Assembly: GCA_034666665.1 (NCBI GenBank)
Contig: JAXDLK010000282.1
Span: 1-9,326 of the forward strand
Source: JAXDLK01 sp034666665
Lineage (GTDB): Bacteria; Desulfobacterota; Binatia; JACPRU01
Length of the DNA stretch: 9,326 nt
Reading direction: 5' to 3'
The notes under the pieces are model-generated. The model did no database searches. It saw nothing but the letters and a program-made list of their open reading frames with translations, and was not told the DNA's origin. Each line of letters opens with the position of its first letter. Within the stretch, counting starts at the first letter, position 1. The position numbers and the translations under genes were made by a program. Below, piece by piece: positions 1 through 5,577 of the stretch.

Positions 1-120
1 CCAGCTCAGGCCAGTCTTGCGTTCCGTGGACGTAGTCGCGATCGGATGGCCCGACGACTTGGATCGCTCTCCCCGGTCCGGCGCTACTCCACGCCAGTCG
101 CCACTGTCAAACGGATCCGG

Positions 121-156
121 CGCCGGGAAACGCTCCGCGGCGACCCGGCGGGTTTT
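121..156 (+). terminator. Possible intrinsic terminator or leader hairpin
   Basis: CGCCGGG (121-127) pairs perfectly with CCCGGCG (144-150) around a 16-nt loop, and GG then TTTT follow at 151-156. A GC-rich stem followed by a short T run is the layout of a rho-independent terminator reading rightward, perhaps closing a gene left of the window. The T run is only four bases and separated from the stem by GG. In DNA this GC-rich a 7-bp stem can arise by chance, so the call is tentative. Confidence 0.25.
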
Positions 157-208
157 CCCTGCCTACTCGGAATGGCATGATCCCCGCCGCTGCGCCGGCA
201 GCGCGGCC

Positions 209-216
209 GAGGAGGT
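209..216 (+). promoter_or_regulatory. Ribosome binding site of the rhodanese gene
   Basis: A purine-rich GAGGAGG core lies at about 209-215, roughly 7 bases before the ATG at 223. It is close to the ideal anti-16S match and fixes the start there rather than at other in-frame codons. Confidence 0.75.
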
Positions 217-222
217 TTCACC

Positions 223-660
223 ATGATTCCCCAGATGACCCCCGAAGAGGCGGCGCGGACGCTCGCGAGCGACGCGGACTCCGTCTACCTCGACGTCCGC
301 ACCGTGCCGGAGTACGAAGCGGGACATCCCGCCGGCGCATACAACATACCGATCATCTTTCTCGACGAGGCGACCCACCAGCCGGCCCCGAACCGCGAGT
401 TCGCGCGCGTCGTCGAAGCGACGTTCGCGAAGGCCGCGAAGATCATCGTCGGCTGTCAGGCGGGGAGCCGCTCGCAGAAGGCGGCGGAGGTGATGCACTC
501 GCTCGGCTTCACGGACGTTACGAACATGCAGGCGGGATTCGGCGGTGCGCGTGACGGCCTCGGGCGCGTCGTCGAGCCGGGCTGGCGGGATCTCGGGCTA
601 CCGGTCGAGTCCGGCAGCTCGCCGAACGCCGGCTGGGATACGCTCCGGCAGCGGAGCTGA
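223..660 (+). CDS. Single-domain rhodanese-like sulfurtransferase
   Basis: The 145-residue cytosolic protein has one rhodanese domain and no signal peptide or membrane segment. The N-terminal CH2-type segment is visible at residues 23-43 (LDVRTVPEYEAGH, then AYNIP). The catalytic loop is C78-QAGS-R83-S84, with Cys78 as the persulfide-carrying cysteine. A six-residue loop of this kind is typical of sulfurtransferases rather than Cdc25-type phosphatases. A GGFGG-type turn (FGGARDGLG) and a short polar tail finish the protein. By family knowledge it would move sulfane sulfur from thiosulfate or a persulfide to cyanide or a thiol acceptor; the physiological acceptor cannot be read from sequence. 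The ATG is chosen because a strong GAGGAGG lies just upstream. It sits 18 bp ahead of a MAPEG gene on the same strand and is probably co-transcribed with it. Confidence 0.93.
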   Translation: MIPQMTPEEAARTLASDADSVYLDVRTVPEYEAGHPAGAYNIPIIFLDEATHQPAPNREFARVVEATFAKAAKIIVGCQAGSRSQKAAEVMHSLGFTDVTNMQAGFGGARDGLGRVVEPGWRDLGLPVESGSSPNAGWDTLRQRS

Positions 661-666
661 CGACGT

Positions 667-674
667 GAGGAGGA
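667..674 (+). promoter_or_regulatory. Ribosome binding site of the MAPEG gene
   Basis: GAGGAGGA at 667-674 lies 4 bases before the ATG at 679, inside the 18-bp gap after the rhodanese stop. The spacing supports both the chosen start and translation from a shared message. Confidence 0.7.
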
Positions 675-678
675 CGCG

Positions 679-1086
679 ATGACACCCTCGGCCACCGCTC
701 TTGCCGGCTTCGCCGGGTGGCAGGTCCTGCTGACGGTCGTGCTCGCGAGCTACCGGAGCTCGCTGGTTCTCTCCGGGAACCGCGAGGCGAACTCGTTTCG
801 CTCCGATGGCTCGGACGCGCCGCCCGTCGGGCAGCGGCTCACGCGCGCGCACGCGAACTGCTACGAGAACCTGCCGATGTTCGCCGCGCTGATCCTCGCG
901 GCGACGCTCGGGGGAAGGACGTCGCTCACCGATCCCCTGGCGATGATCGTCCTCTACGCGCGAATCGGCCAGTCGGTCACGCATCTGGCATCGACGAGCG
1001 TGCCGGCGATCTTCGTACGGTTCGGCTTCTATCTCGTGCAGCTGGCGATCTTCGGGTACTGGGCGATCCGGCTGCTCGCCGGCTGA
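679..1086 (+). CDS. MAPEG-family small membrane protein
   Basis: The 135-residue protein has about four hydrophobic helices (roughly residues 8-25, 66-79, 86-103 and 110-134), the usual size and topology of MAPEG proteins (membrane-associated proteins in eicosanoid and glutathione metabolism). The family signature is clear at residues 53-69, RLTRAHANCYENLPMFA, with the Arg-x-x-x-Asn-x-x-Glu pattern around R56-N60-E63. A second conserved stretch, ARIGQSVTHLAS, spans 94-105. Eukaryotic relatives are glutathione transferases or leukotriene synthases; most bacterial members have no proven activity, so a thiol-transfer role in the inner membrane is an inference. It is the second gene of a likely two-gene operon with the rhodanese, both being thiol/sulfur-related families. 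The start is supported by GAGGAGGA just upstream. Confidence 0.9.
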   Translation: MTPSATALAGFAGWQVLLTVVLASYRSSLVLSGNREANSFRSDGSDAPPVGQRLTRAHANCYENLPMFAALILAATLGGRTSLTDPLAMIVLYARIGQSVTHLASTSVPAIFVRFGFYLVQLAIFGYWAIRLLAG

Positions 1087-1121
1087 CGCGGTCGCGCGCC
1101 GAAGCCGCCGGCGTCGGCCAC

Positions 1122-1136
1122 CTGCCGTCGCGGCAG
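1122..1136 (+). terminator. Short hairpin after MAPEG, possible transcript end
   Basis: CTGCCG (1122-1127) and CGGCAG (1131-1136) form a perfect 6-bp stem with a TCG loop, 36 bases past the MAPEG stop. No T tract follows, so it is not a classical intrinsic terminator. It could stabilise a 3' end or be chance. Confidence 0.22.
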
Positions 1137-1269
1137 AGTCAGCCACGGTTCGCCGCGAGGTTGCGCCAGGTGGCAGGCGATCCCGGTGTCACCGTCGTCG
1201 ACGAGCGGCAGCGCGCCCCCCCGTCGAGCGTCATGGATCCGGATCCCCCCCGCTGATCCCCGGCACTAG

Positions 1270-1319
1270 CGCGCGGAACGTCGCGCGGTCCACGGTCGAG
1301 CCGCGCCCTTTCCGCGGCT
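1270..1319 (+). promoter_or_regulatory. Two consecutive hairpins in the amidohydrolase leader
   Basis: CGCGCG (1270-1275) pairs with CGCGCG (1282-1287) around a 6-nt loop. AGCCGCG (1299-1305) pairs with CGCGGCT (1313-1319) around CCCTTTC, with a further G-T pair possible at its base. They end 35 bases before the start at 1355 and could shape the mRNA leader or be an operator. Such stems are easy to get by chance in GC-rich DNA. Confidence 0.2.
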
Positions 1320-1354
1320 TCGCGTCCGCGGTATGTCGCGACGAGGTGGAGCCG

Positions 1355-2815
1355 ATGAACCGTCGCGAACGCCGGCCGCTGGCGACGATCACGTTCGCCG
1401 CGGCGATCGCGATCGTCACGTTCGCCTGCTCCCCGAAGCGACCGGAGCTGGTGCGCCGGCCGGAGCATCCCGCGAGCGCGCTCGCGATCCGCAACGTCGC
1501 CGTGCTCGACGTGGAGACGGGCACGCTCACGCCGGGAAGGGACGTGTTCGTCCAGGACGGCAGCATCGTCGCCGTCACCGCTGCCGGCGAGGGCAGCGCG
1601 CCGCCGAACGCGGCCGAGATCGACGGCGCGGGAGCGACGTTACTGCCGGGCCTGATCGATGCGCACGGTCACGTCGGCAACTCCTCGGAGCCGGGCTGGC
1701 TCGGGAAGCTCCCCGACCCCGACGCGAACCTGCGCGCCTATCTCTACTGCGGCGTGACCACCGTTCTCGATCCGGCGGACCTCTCGAGCCAGGCGTTCGA
1801 CCGCCGCGACCGGGTGGCGCGCGGCGAGCTGCTCGGCCCGCGCATCTTCGCCGCCGGTCCGATGGTCACGGCGCCGGGCGGCCACCCGATTCCGATCCTG
1901 CGCCAGCTCGCGCCGTGGTGGATCCGCTGGTACCTCCGGCCGCGGATCGCGATCGAGATCTCCTCACCGGACGAAGCCCGCGAAGCCGCGGACCGGATCG
2001 CCGAGATGGGCGCCGACTTCATGAAGCTCGCCGTCGACCACATTCCGGAAGAGGCGCCGGAGATCTCGAACGAGGTGCTGGTCGCGGCGGTCGCCGAGGC
2101 TCGGAAGAAAGGGCTTCGCCCGATCGCGCACATCGGCTCGACCGACGACGCGCTCGCCGCCGCACGCGCCGGCGTCGCCGCGTGGATGCACGGCGTCTAC
2201 AAGGAACGCATCGCCGACGAGAAGATCGCCGAGCTCGCCGCCTTCCACATTCCGATGGTGCCGACGATGGTGGTCTTCGACAGCTATGCCGGCGTCGGCC
2301 GCGGTCCTCGCGAGCCGACGCCGCTCGAGCGCGAGACCGTCCCGGACGACGTGCTCCGCGCCTTCGATCCGGTACCCGAGAGCTACGACATGTCGTTCTT
2401 CCGCACGTTTCTCGACCGCCTGTACGCCGAGCGCGAGCACTGGCGCGAGAACGTGCGCCGGCTGCGGGCGGCGGGCGTGACGATGTTCGCCGGCAGCGAC
2501 ACGCAGACGGGAGTCTTCCCCGGCGCCGGGCTCCACCGCGAGCTCGCGCTGCTGACGGAGGCCGGGCTCACGCCCGCCGATGCGATCCGCGCGGCGACGA
2601 TCGATCCCGCGCGCTTCCTGGCGAACGGCAAGGAGCCGGAGTTCGGCATCGTCGCGCCGGGAAAGCGAGCCGATTTGCTGCTCGTCGAGGGCGATCCGAC
2701 CCGGGACCTCGGCGTGCTCGCGAGGATCCGCGCCGTCATCCGCGACGGCGTGGTGCTCGAGCGCACCGCCGTCGACGGCTCGCGGAAGAATCCTGCCATG
2801 CCACACCAGCGATGA
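1355..2815 (+). CDS. Amidohydrolase-superfamily metal-dependent hydrolase, likely lipoprotein
   Basis: The 486-residue protein starts with an export signal: a basic n-region (NRRERR), a hydrophobic stretch at residues 9-24, then A24-C25-S26. Cys25 is a plausible lipidation site, although the residues before it are not an ideal lipobox; Ser at +2 would favour the outer membrane. The mature protein is an imidazolonepropionase/prolidase-like amidohydrolase. H104 and H106 (DAHGH) are the first metal ligands, K224 (DFMKLAVD) is the candidate carboxylated lysine, H259 (PIAHIG) and H279 (WMHG) follow, and D382 (FAGSDT) is the catalytic aspartate, so the full dinuclear-metal set is present. A C-terminal small domain (FGIVAPGKRADLLLVEGDP) is also typical. 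Substrate is unknown: a cyclic amide, peptide or ester outside the cytoplasm. ATG 1355 is preferred over GTG 1346 because GAGG at 1343-1346 then has 8-base spacing. The oxidoreductase gene follows 48 bp later. Confidence 0.9.
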   Translation: MNRRERRPLATITFAAAIAIVTFACSPKRPELVRRPEHPASALAIRNVAVLDVETGTLTPGRDVFVQDGSIVAVTAAGEGSAPPNAAEIDGAGATLLPGLIDAHGHVGNSSEPGWLGKLPDPDANLRAYLYCGVTTVLDPADLSSQAFDRRDRVARGELLGPRIFAAGPMVTAPGGHPIPILRQLAPWWIRWYLRPRIAIEISSPDEAREAADRIAEMGADFMKLAVDHIPEEAPEISNEVLVAAVAEARKKGLRPIAHIGSTDDALAAARAGVAAWMHGVYKERIADEKIAELAAFHIPMVPTMVVFDSYAGVGRGPREPTPLERETVPDDVLRAFDPVPESYDMSFFRTFLDRLYAEREHWRENVRRLRAAGVTMFAGSDTQTGVFPGAGLHRELALLTEAGLTPADAIRAATIDPARFLANGKEPEFGIVAPGKRADLLLVEGDPTRDLGVLARIRAVIRDGVVLERTAVDGSRKNPAMPHQR

Positions 2816-2854
2816 GCGCTTGCCGGCGCCCGACCTCGCGGTCGGCGCCGGCGC

Positions 2855-2860
2855 GGAGGA
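2855..2860 (+). promoter_or_regulatory. Ribosome binding site deciding the oxidoreductase start
   Basis: GGAGGA at 2855-2860 directly abuts a TTG (2861) and lies 3 bases before an ATG (2864). A start at TTG would leave no spacer, so ATG 2864 is taken as the start, even though the spacing is short. Confidence 0.55.
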
Positions 2861-2863
2861 TTG

Positions 2864-3883
2864 ATGCGACAGATCTGGATCACTCGAGTGGGACCTCCGG
2901 AGGTGCTGGAGCTCCGCGAGGCGCCGGATCCCTCGCCCGCGCCGGGCGAGGTGCGGATCCGCGTTCGCGCGAGCGGCATCAACTTCGCGGACGTGATGGC
3001 GCGGATCGGGATCTACCCCGACGCACCGAAGCTGCCGGCGGTCGTCGGCTACGAGGTCGCCGGGGACGTGGACGCGGTCGGGGCCGGCGTCGAGCGGCGC
3101 GCCGGCGACAGGGTCTTCGCGACCACGCGATTCGGCGGCTACAGCGACGTCGTCTGCGTCGCGGAACGGATGGCGATCCCGATCCCCGAGGGAATGACGT
3201 ACGACGAAGCCGCGGCGATCCCGGTCAATTACCTGACCGCGTACCAGATGCTCGTGCAGATGGGATCCATCAAGAAGGGCGAGCGCGTGCTCGTGCACAG
3301 CGCGGCCGGAGGTGTGGGGCTCGCCGCGATCGACATCTGCAACGTCTACGGCGCGGAGGTCCTCGGCACGGCGTCGCCGTCCAAGCACGAGATGCTCCGC
3401 GAGCGTGGCGTCCGCCACACGATCGACTACCGGAGCCAGGACTACGAGTCGGAGGTGAAGCGACTGACGGCCGGTAAGGGCGTGCACCTCGTGCTCGACG
3501 CCATGGGAGGCGAGCACTGGCGCAAGGGATATCGCTGCCTCGCTCCGACCGGCAGGCTCGTGATGTTCGGCTTGTCGAACGCGGCGGCCGGAAAGACGCG
3601 GTCGTTCCTCGCGCTCGCGAAGACGCTCCTCCGCCTACCCTTCTTCAGCTTCCCGCCGCCGAGGCTGATGAACGACAACAAGGCTCTGATCGGCGTCAAC
3701 CTCGGTCACATGTGGGCCGAGGAGGAGCTGCTGGGCGCCTGGCTGGCGCAGATCCTCGAGTGGTGCGCGCAGGGAAAGGTGAAGCCGACGGTCGGCGCGC
3801 GATTCGCGTTCACCGACGCGCCCGCGGCACATCACTTCATCCAGGACCGCAAGAACATCGGCAAAGTCGTCCTGGTGCCGTAA
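2864..3883 (+). CDS. Zinc-free medium-chain oxidoreductase (quinone reductase / VAT-1-like)
   Basis: The 339-residue protein of the medium-chain dehydrogenase/reductase superfamily has an N-terminal GroES-like fold (residues 1-120) with GINFADVMAR at 38-47 and GYEVAG at 62-67. A Rossmann domain follows, with A148-G-G-V-G152 (the AxxGxxG-type loop binding NADPH) and HTIDYRSQDY after it. The catalytic zinc ligands and the four-cysteine structural zinc lobe of alcohol dehydrogenases are absent, which places it with quinone oxidoreductases. The late motif RLMNDNKALIGVNLGHMW is like that of VAT-1-type members. Expected chemistry is NADPH-dependent reduction of quinones or activated double bonds in the cytosol; the substrate is unknown. 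It lies 48 bp behind the amidohydrolase, probably in one operon. Its TAA stop is followed after one base by the inverted repeat of the 3885-4101 element. Confidence 0.92.
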   Translation: MRQIWITRVGPPEVLELREAPDPSPAPGEVRIRVRASGINFADVMARIGIYPDAPKLPAVVGYEVAGDVDAVGAGVERRAGDRVFATTRFGGYSDVVCVAERMAIPIPEGMTYDEAAAIPVNYLTAYQMLVQMGSIKKGERVLVHSAAGGVGLAAIDICNVYGAEVLGTASPSKHEMLRERGVRHTIDYRSQDYESEVKRLTAGKGVHLVLDAMGGEHWRKGYRCLAPTGRLVMFGLSNAAAGKTRSFLALAKTLLRLPFFSFPPPRLMNDNKALIGVNLGHMWAEEELLGAWLAQILEWCAQGKVKPTVGARFAFTDAPAAHHFIQDRKNIGKVVLVP

Positions 3884-3884
3884 A

Positions 3885-3911
3885 GGGGACGCTGCTGAAT
3901 TTGCGGAATTC
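3885..3911 (+). repeat. Left terminal inverted repeat (copy 1)
   Basis: This copy has the GGGACGCTGCTGAAT core preceded by an extra G and followed by TTGCGGAATTC. It differs from the reverse complement of 4075-4101 at two of 27 positions. It begins one base after the TAA stop of the oxidoreductase gene. Confidence 0.9.
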
Positions 3912-3914
3912 GGC

Positions 3915-3967
3915 TTGGAAGGCCGCGTCCCACCTACGGTTTTCGTTCAGCGCCCGCGGCCTTCCAA
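3915..3967 (+). repeat. Internal 13-bp hairpin of the element
   Basis: TTGGAAGGCCGCG (3915-3927) is exactly complementary to CGCGGCCTTCCAA (3955-3967), with a 27-base loop. A perfect 13-bp stem is well beyond the short G/C stems seen elsewhere in the window. It contains AT-rich ends, so base composition alone does not explain it. It could act as a structure recognised by a transposase or stabilise the 3' end of the upstream mRNA. No T tract follows. Confidence 0.85.
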
Positions 3968-4033
3968 ACGGCCGCTGATCGTCAGTGACTCCGATTGCGC
4001 GGAGCCAAGTACCTGCAAATGTTGGGAATGCGC

Positions 4034-4050
4034 GAATTCAGCAGCGTCCC
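4034..4050 (-). repeat. Internal copy of the repeat (copy 2)
   Basis: Read on the - strand this is GGGACGCTGCTGAATTC, sharing 16 bases with the left arm (3886-3901) in inverted orientation, followed by GCG as in the left arm apart from one base. It could be the original right end of a shorter element spanning 3885-4050. The outer copy at 4075-4101 would then have been added later. Confidence 0.85.
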
Positions 4051-4074
4051 TCGAATGGTCGGCGATCGCGCCTC

Positions 4075-4101
4075 GAATTCAGCAGATTCAGCAGCGTCCC
4101 C
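4075..4101 (-). repeat. Right terminal inverted repeat (copy 3)
   Basis: Read on the - strand this begins GGGGACGCTGCTGAAT, repeats CTGCTGAAT immediately, and ends TTC. The inner repetition (TTCAGCA twice) suggests a short tandem duplication. Its outer end directly touches the TGA stop (4102-4104) of the hydrolase gene. Confidence 0.9.
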
Positions 4102-4968
4102 TCATAGGTGACGGCGGAACCAGTCGGTGGCGAGGCGGGCGGACTCCTCGAGCCATTTGCCGGCGTACACCTCGTAGTGCGTGATCGGCAGCCGGACGAG
4201 CTTCTTCGGCTCGCCGGCTCGGTCGCAGAGCTCGGCGTACTGAGAGATCTTGCAGAGGTCGTCGTGCTCGGCGCCGATCAACAACAGCGCGCGCGGCGCG
4301 ATCCGGTGGACGACCTGGACCGGCTTGTACTCGAGCGTCTTCTCGGCCGTCTCCCAGGAGATCTGGCAGCGCAGCTCCGGCATGGTCTCGAACGCGGGGC
4401 CGAGGAACTCGCGGGTTTGCGCGCCCCCGAGCATGTCGATGGCATTTGCCGTCGTGCCCTTTCCCGTGAGCACGCGCTGCCGTCGATCCTCCGCGATCGT
4501 CCGGCGAAGCTCCGCCTGCCGCTCGGGCGGCCGCACCTCCATCAAGAACTTCTCGCCGTCGCCGAACCCGACCTGTCCGACGGCGGCTTTGACGCGTGGA
4601 TCGATCGCGGCGACGTACGGCGCGTGCCCTCCGCCATAGCTCGTCCCCCAGACGCCGATGCGGGCCGCATCCACCTCCGGCTGCTCGGCGAGAAACGTGA
4701 TCGCGTTCCGGATGTCGTCGATCTGCTCCAGCGGATCGATCCGCCACTTCGGTCCCTCGCTGCCGCCGAACCCGCGGTAATCGAACGCGAGCGCGACGAA
4801 CCCGGCCTCGGCGAACACCTTCGCGTAGTCCGGTAGGATCAGCGAGCGGAGACCGGTGAATCCGTGAGCCAGGACGATGCCGGGGCGCCGACCGGGTCCG
4901 CCCGTGGAGAAGATCTCGCCCTCGAGCTTCGAGCCTTCGCTGTAGAAATGAACCGTGCGTGTGTCCAT
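4102..4968 (-). CDS. Alpha/beta hydrolase
   Basis: The 288-residue cytosolic protein has no signal peptide. An oxyanion-hole HG lies at residues 35-36 (LAHGFTG), followed by DYRGFGGSEG at 63-72. The nucleophile elbow is G108-T-S110-Y-G112, the acid is D236 (GAEHD) and the base is H264 (PITHYEVY), so the Ser-Asp-His triad is complete. A lid-like insert lies at about 135-215. The family covers esterases, dienelactone hydrolases, peptidases and acyltransferases, so the substrate is open. It is the last gene of an operon: its ATG is 4 bp after the peroxiredoxin stop, with AGGAAG (4977-4982) inside the end of that gene, so translation is probably coupled. The TGA stop touches the right repeat of the 3885-4101 element. 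Confidence 0.92.
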   Translation of the reverse strand: MDTRTVHFYSEGSKLEGEIFSTGGPGRRPGIVLAHGFTGLRSLILPDYAKVFAEAGFVALAFDYRGFGGSEGPKWRIDPLEQIDDIRNAITFLAEQPEVDAARIGVWGTSYGGGHAPYVAAIDPRVKAAVGQVGFGDGEKFLMEVRPPERQAELRRTIAEDRRQRVLTGKGTTANAIDMLGGAQTREFLGPAFETMPELRCQISWETAEKTLEYKPVQVVHRIAPRALLLIGAEHDDLCKISQYAELCDRAGEPKKLVRLPITHYEVYAGKWLEESARLATDWFRRHL

Positions 4969-4972
4969 GGAA

Positions 4973-5566
4973 TCAGCTTCCTTTCGCGGCGAACCGCTCG
5001 AGCTCGCGCAGGACCTCCTCGTTGCTCGGCATCTTTCGCGCGCCGCCCTCGGTCATGTACGAGCCCGAGAACGCATACCGAACGATACCGTCGCGATCGA
5101 CGACGAAGAGTCCCATGTCGTCGTCTCGGACGAGCTTCGTCATCTCCCCCATGGTCGGCGACGACGCACCGTAGTCGTTCGGCGGCTGCTCCATCGTCAT
5201 GCCCAGGAACGCGTTCTTCACGTAGTAGAGCGGCGAGTGCGACCTCTCCTCGAGGCCCCACTCCCGCCGCACCGCATAGTCGGGATCGCAGAGGTACGGC
5301 CACGGAATCGTGAAGTTCTGCACGTAGAAGCGTGCCCGGTCGGGCTTCGAGAACGTGACCTCGAGGACCTCGGCGCCGAGCTCCCGCATGCTCGGATATC
5401 CCCGCGCGAGATGCGACATGTGCTGGCGGCAGAACGGGCATGCCATACCCTTCGTGAACCACACCACCACGGGCCGTCCGCGATAATCGTCGAGACCGAC
5501 CTCGGATCCTTGTCCCGTCGGCAACCGGAACGCCGGAGCCTTGTCGCCAACCCTGAGGCTCGCCAT
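4973..5566 (-). CDS. Peroxiredoxin / AhpC-TSA-type thioredoxin-fold protein with CxxC
   Basis: The 197-residue cytosolic thioredoxin-fold protein begins MASLRVGDKAPAFRLPTGQG, the standard AhpC/TSA opening. After VVVWFTKGMA comes C43-P-F-C46-R47. Cys43 sits where the peroxidatic cysteine belongs, and Cys46 makes a CxxC as in PRXL2/AhpC-TSA_2-like or BCP-like members. C93 (LCDPDY) is a third cysteine. The C-terminal strand LFVVDRDGIVRYAFSGSY closes the fold. The expected role is thiol-dependent reduction of hydroperoxides, with a disulfide between Cys43 and Cys46 plausible. The start is at 5566 because GGGAGGA (5571-5577) lies 4 bases upstream, overlapping the TGA of the cyclase gene (TGAGGGAGGATGCGATG). 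An upstream ATG at 5659 would overlap that gene by 82 bases and add an unrelated N-terminus. Second gene of the three-gene operon. Confidence 0.88.
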   Translation of the reverse strand: MASLRVGDKAPAFRLPTGQGSEVGLDDYRGRPVVVWFTKGMACPFCRQHMSHLARGYPSMRELGAEVLEVTFSKPDRARFYVQNFTIPWPYLCDPDYAVRREWGLEERSHSPLYYVKNAFLGMTMEQPPNDYGASSPTMGEMTKLVRDDDMGLFVVDRDGIVRYAFSGSYMTEGGARKMPSNEEVLRELERFAAKGS

Positions 5567-5577
5567 CGCATCCTCCC

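Larger units (their letters stand above)
1..222. other. Left-edge non-coding stretch / leader of the rhodanese gene
   Basis: No convincing gene is seen in these 222 bases. The open frames here are short and arginine/proline-rich with no recognisable protein. The stretch contains a GC-rich hairpin followed by TTTT (121-156, listed separately) and ends in a strong ribosome binding site just before 223. It is probably the intergenic region and promoter-bearing leader of the rhodanese-MAPEG pair. The 3' end of an unseen gene at the far left cannot be excluded. Confidence 0.5.
1087..1354. other. Intergenic region between the MAPEG and amidohydrolase genes
   Basis: No supportable gene is present in these 268 bases. 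Visible structure includes a perfect hairpin just after MAPEG (1122-1136), two 7-base C runs (1216-1222 and 1245-1251), a 12-bp palindrome GGATCCGGATCC (1235-1246) made of two BamHI sites, and two G/C hairpins (1270-1287 and 1299-1319) just ahead of the amidohydrolase. It likely holds the end of the first transcript and the promoter of the second. I could not identify a convincing -35/-10 pair. Confidence 0.5.
3885..4101. mobile_element. MITE/REP-like non-coding element with 27-bp terminal inverted repeats
   Basis: The 217-bp segment filling the convergent gap has terminal arms at 3885-3911 and, inverted, 4075-4101 that match at 25 of 27 positions. Both begin GGGGACGCTGCTGAAT and end in GAATTC. 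A third copy of the 15-base core lies inside at 4034-4050 in the same orientation as the right arm, and a 13-bp hairpin lies at 3915-3967. There is no credible transposase or other ORF, so any mobility would be in trans. Short GGGGAC-ended inverted repeats flank Y1/REP-associated transposase genes in various metagenomic proteobacteria; that parallel is from memory and not shown here. Both ends abut stop codons of the flanking genes. Alternatives are a bidirectional terminator or a decayed insertion sequence. Confidence 0.6.

Noticed and set aside
17..226. 69-codon + strand frame at the left edge
   Set aside because: It has no recognisable protein or ribosome binding site and runs over the start of the rhodanese gene in another frame.
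598..1146. 182-codon - strand frame opposite MAPEG
   Set aside because: It is an Arg-rich antisense shadow of a gene with clear membrane helices and the MAPEG signature.
1216..1263. Possible G-quadruplex on the - strand from two 7-G runs plus GGGG
   Set aside because: Only three suitable G runs with a long (over 20-base) loop are present, which is below the usual four-run requirement. The intervening GGATCCGGATCC palindrome is short and could be chance.
1346..2815. GTG start at 1346 for the amidohydrolase
   Set aside because: It adds three residues before the signal peptide. The purine-rich GAGG overlaps that GTG and is correctly spaced for the ATG at 1355.
1333..3477. 714-codon + strand frame across the amidohydrolase and oxidoreductase genes
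   Set aside because: The product is almost entirely Arg/Asp/Ala/Gly low-complexity and is out of frame with two well-supported enzymes.
1964..3517. 517-codon - strand frame opposite the same two genes
   Set aside because: It is an antisense shadow with His/Arg/Asp-rich composition, crosses the gap between real genes, and has no motif or ribosome binding site.
3915..4184. 89-codon + strand frame across the repeat element
   Set aside because: It runs through inverted repeats into the antisense of the hydrolase gene, shows no protein signature, and the repeat structure explains the region better.
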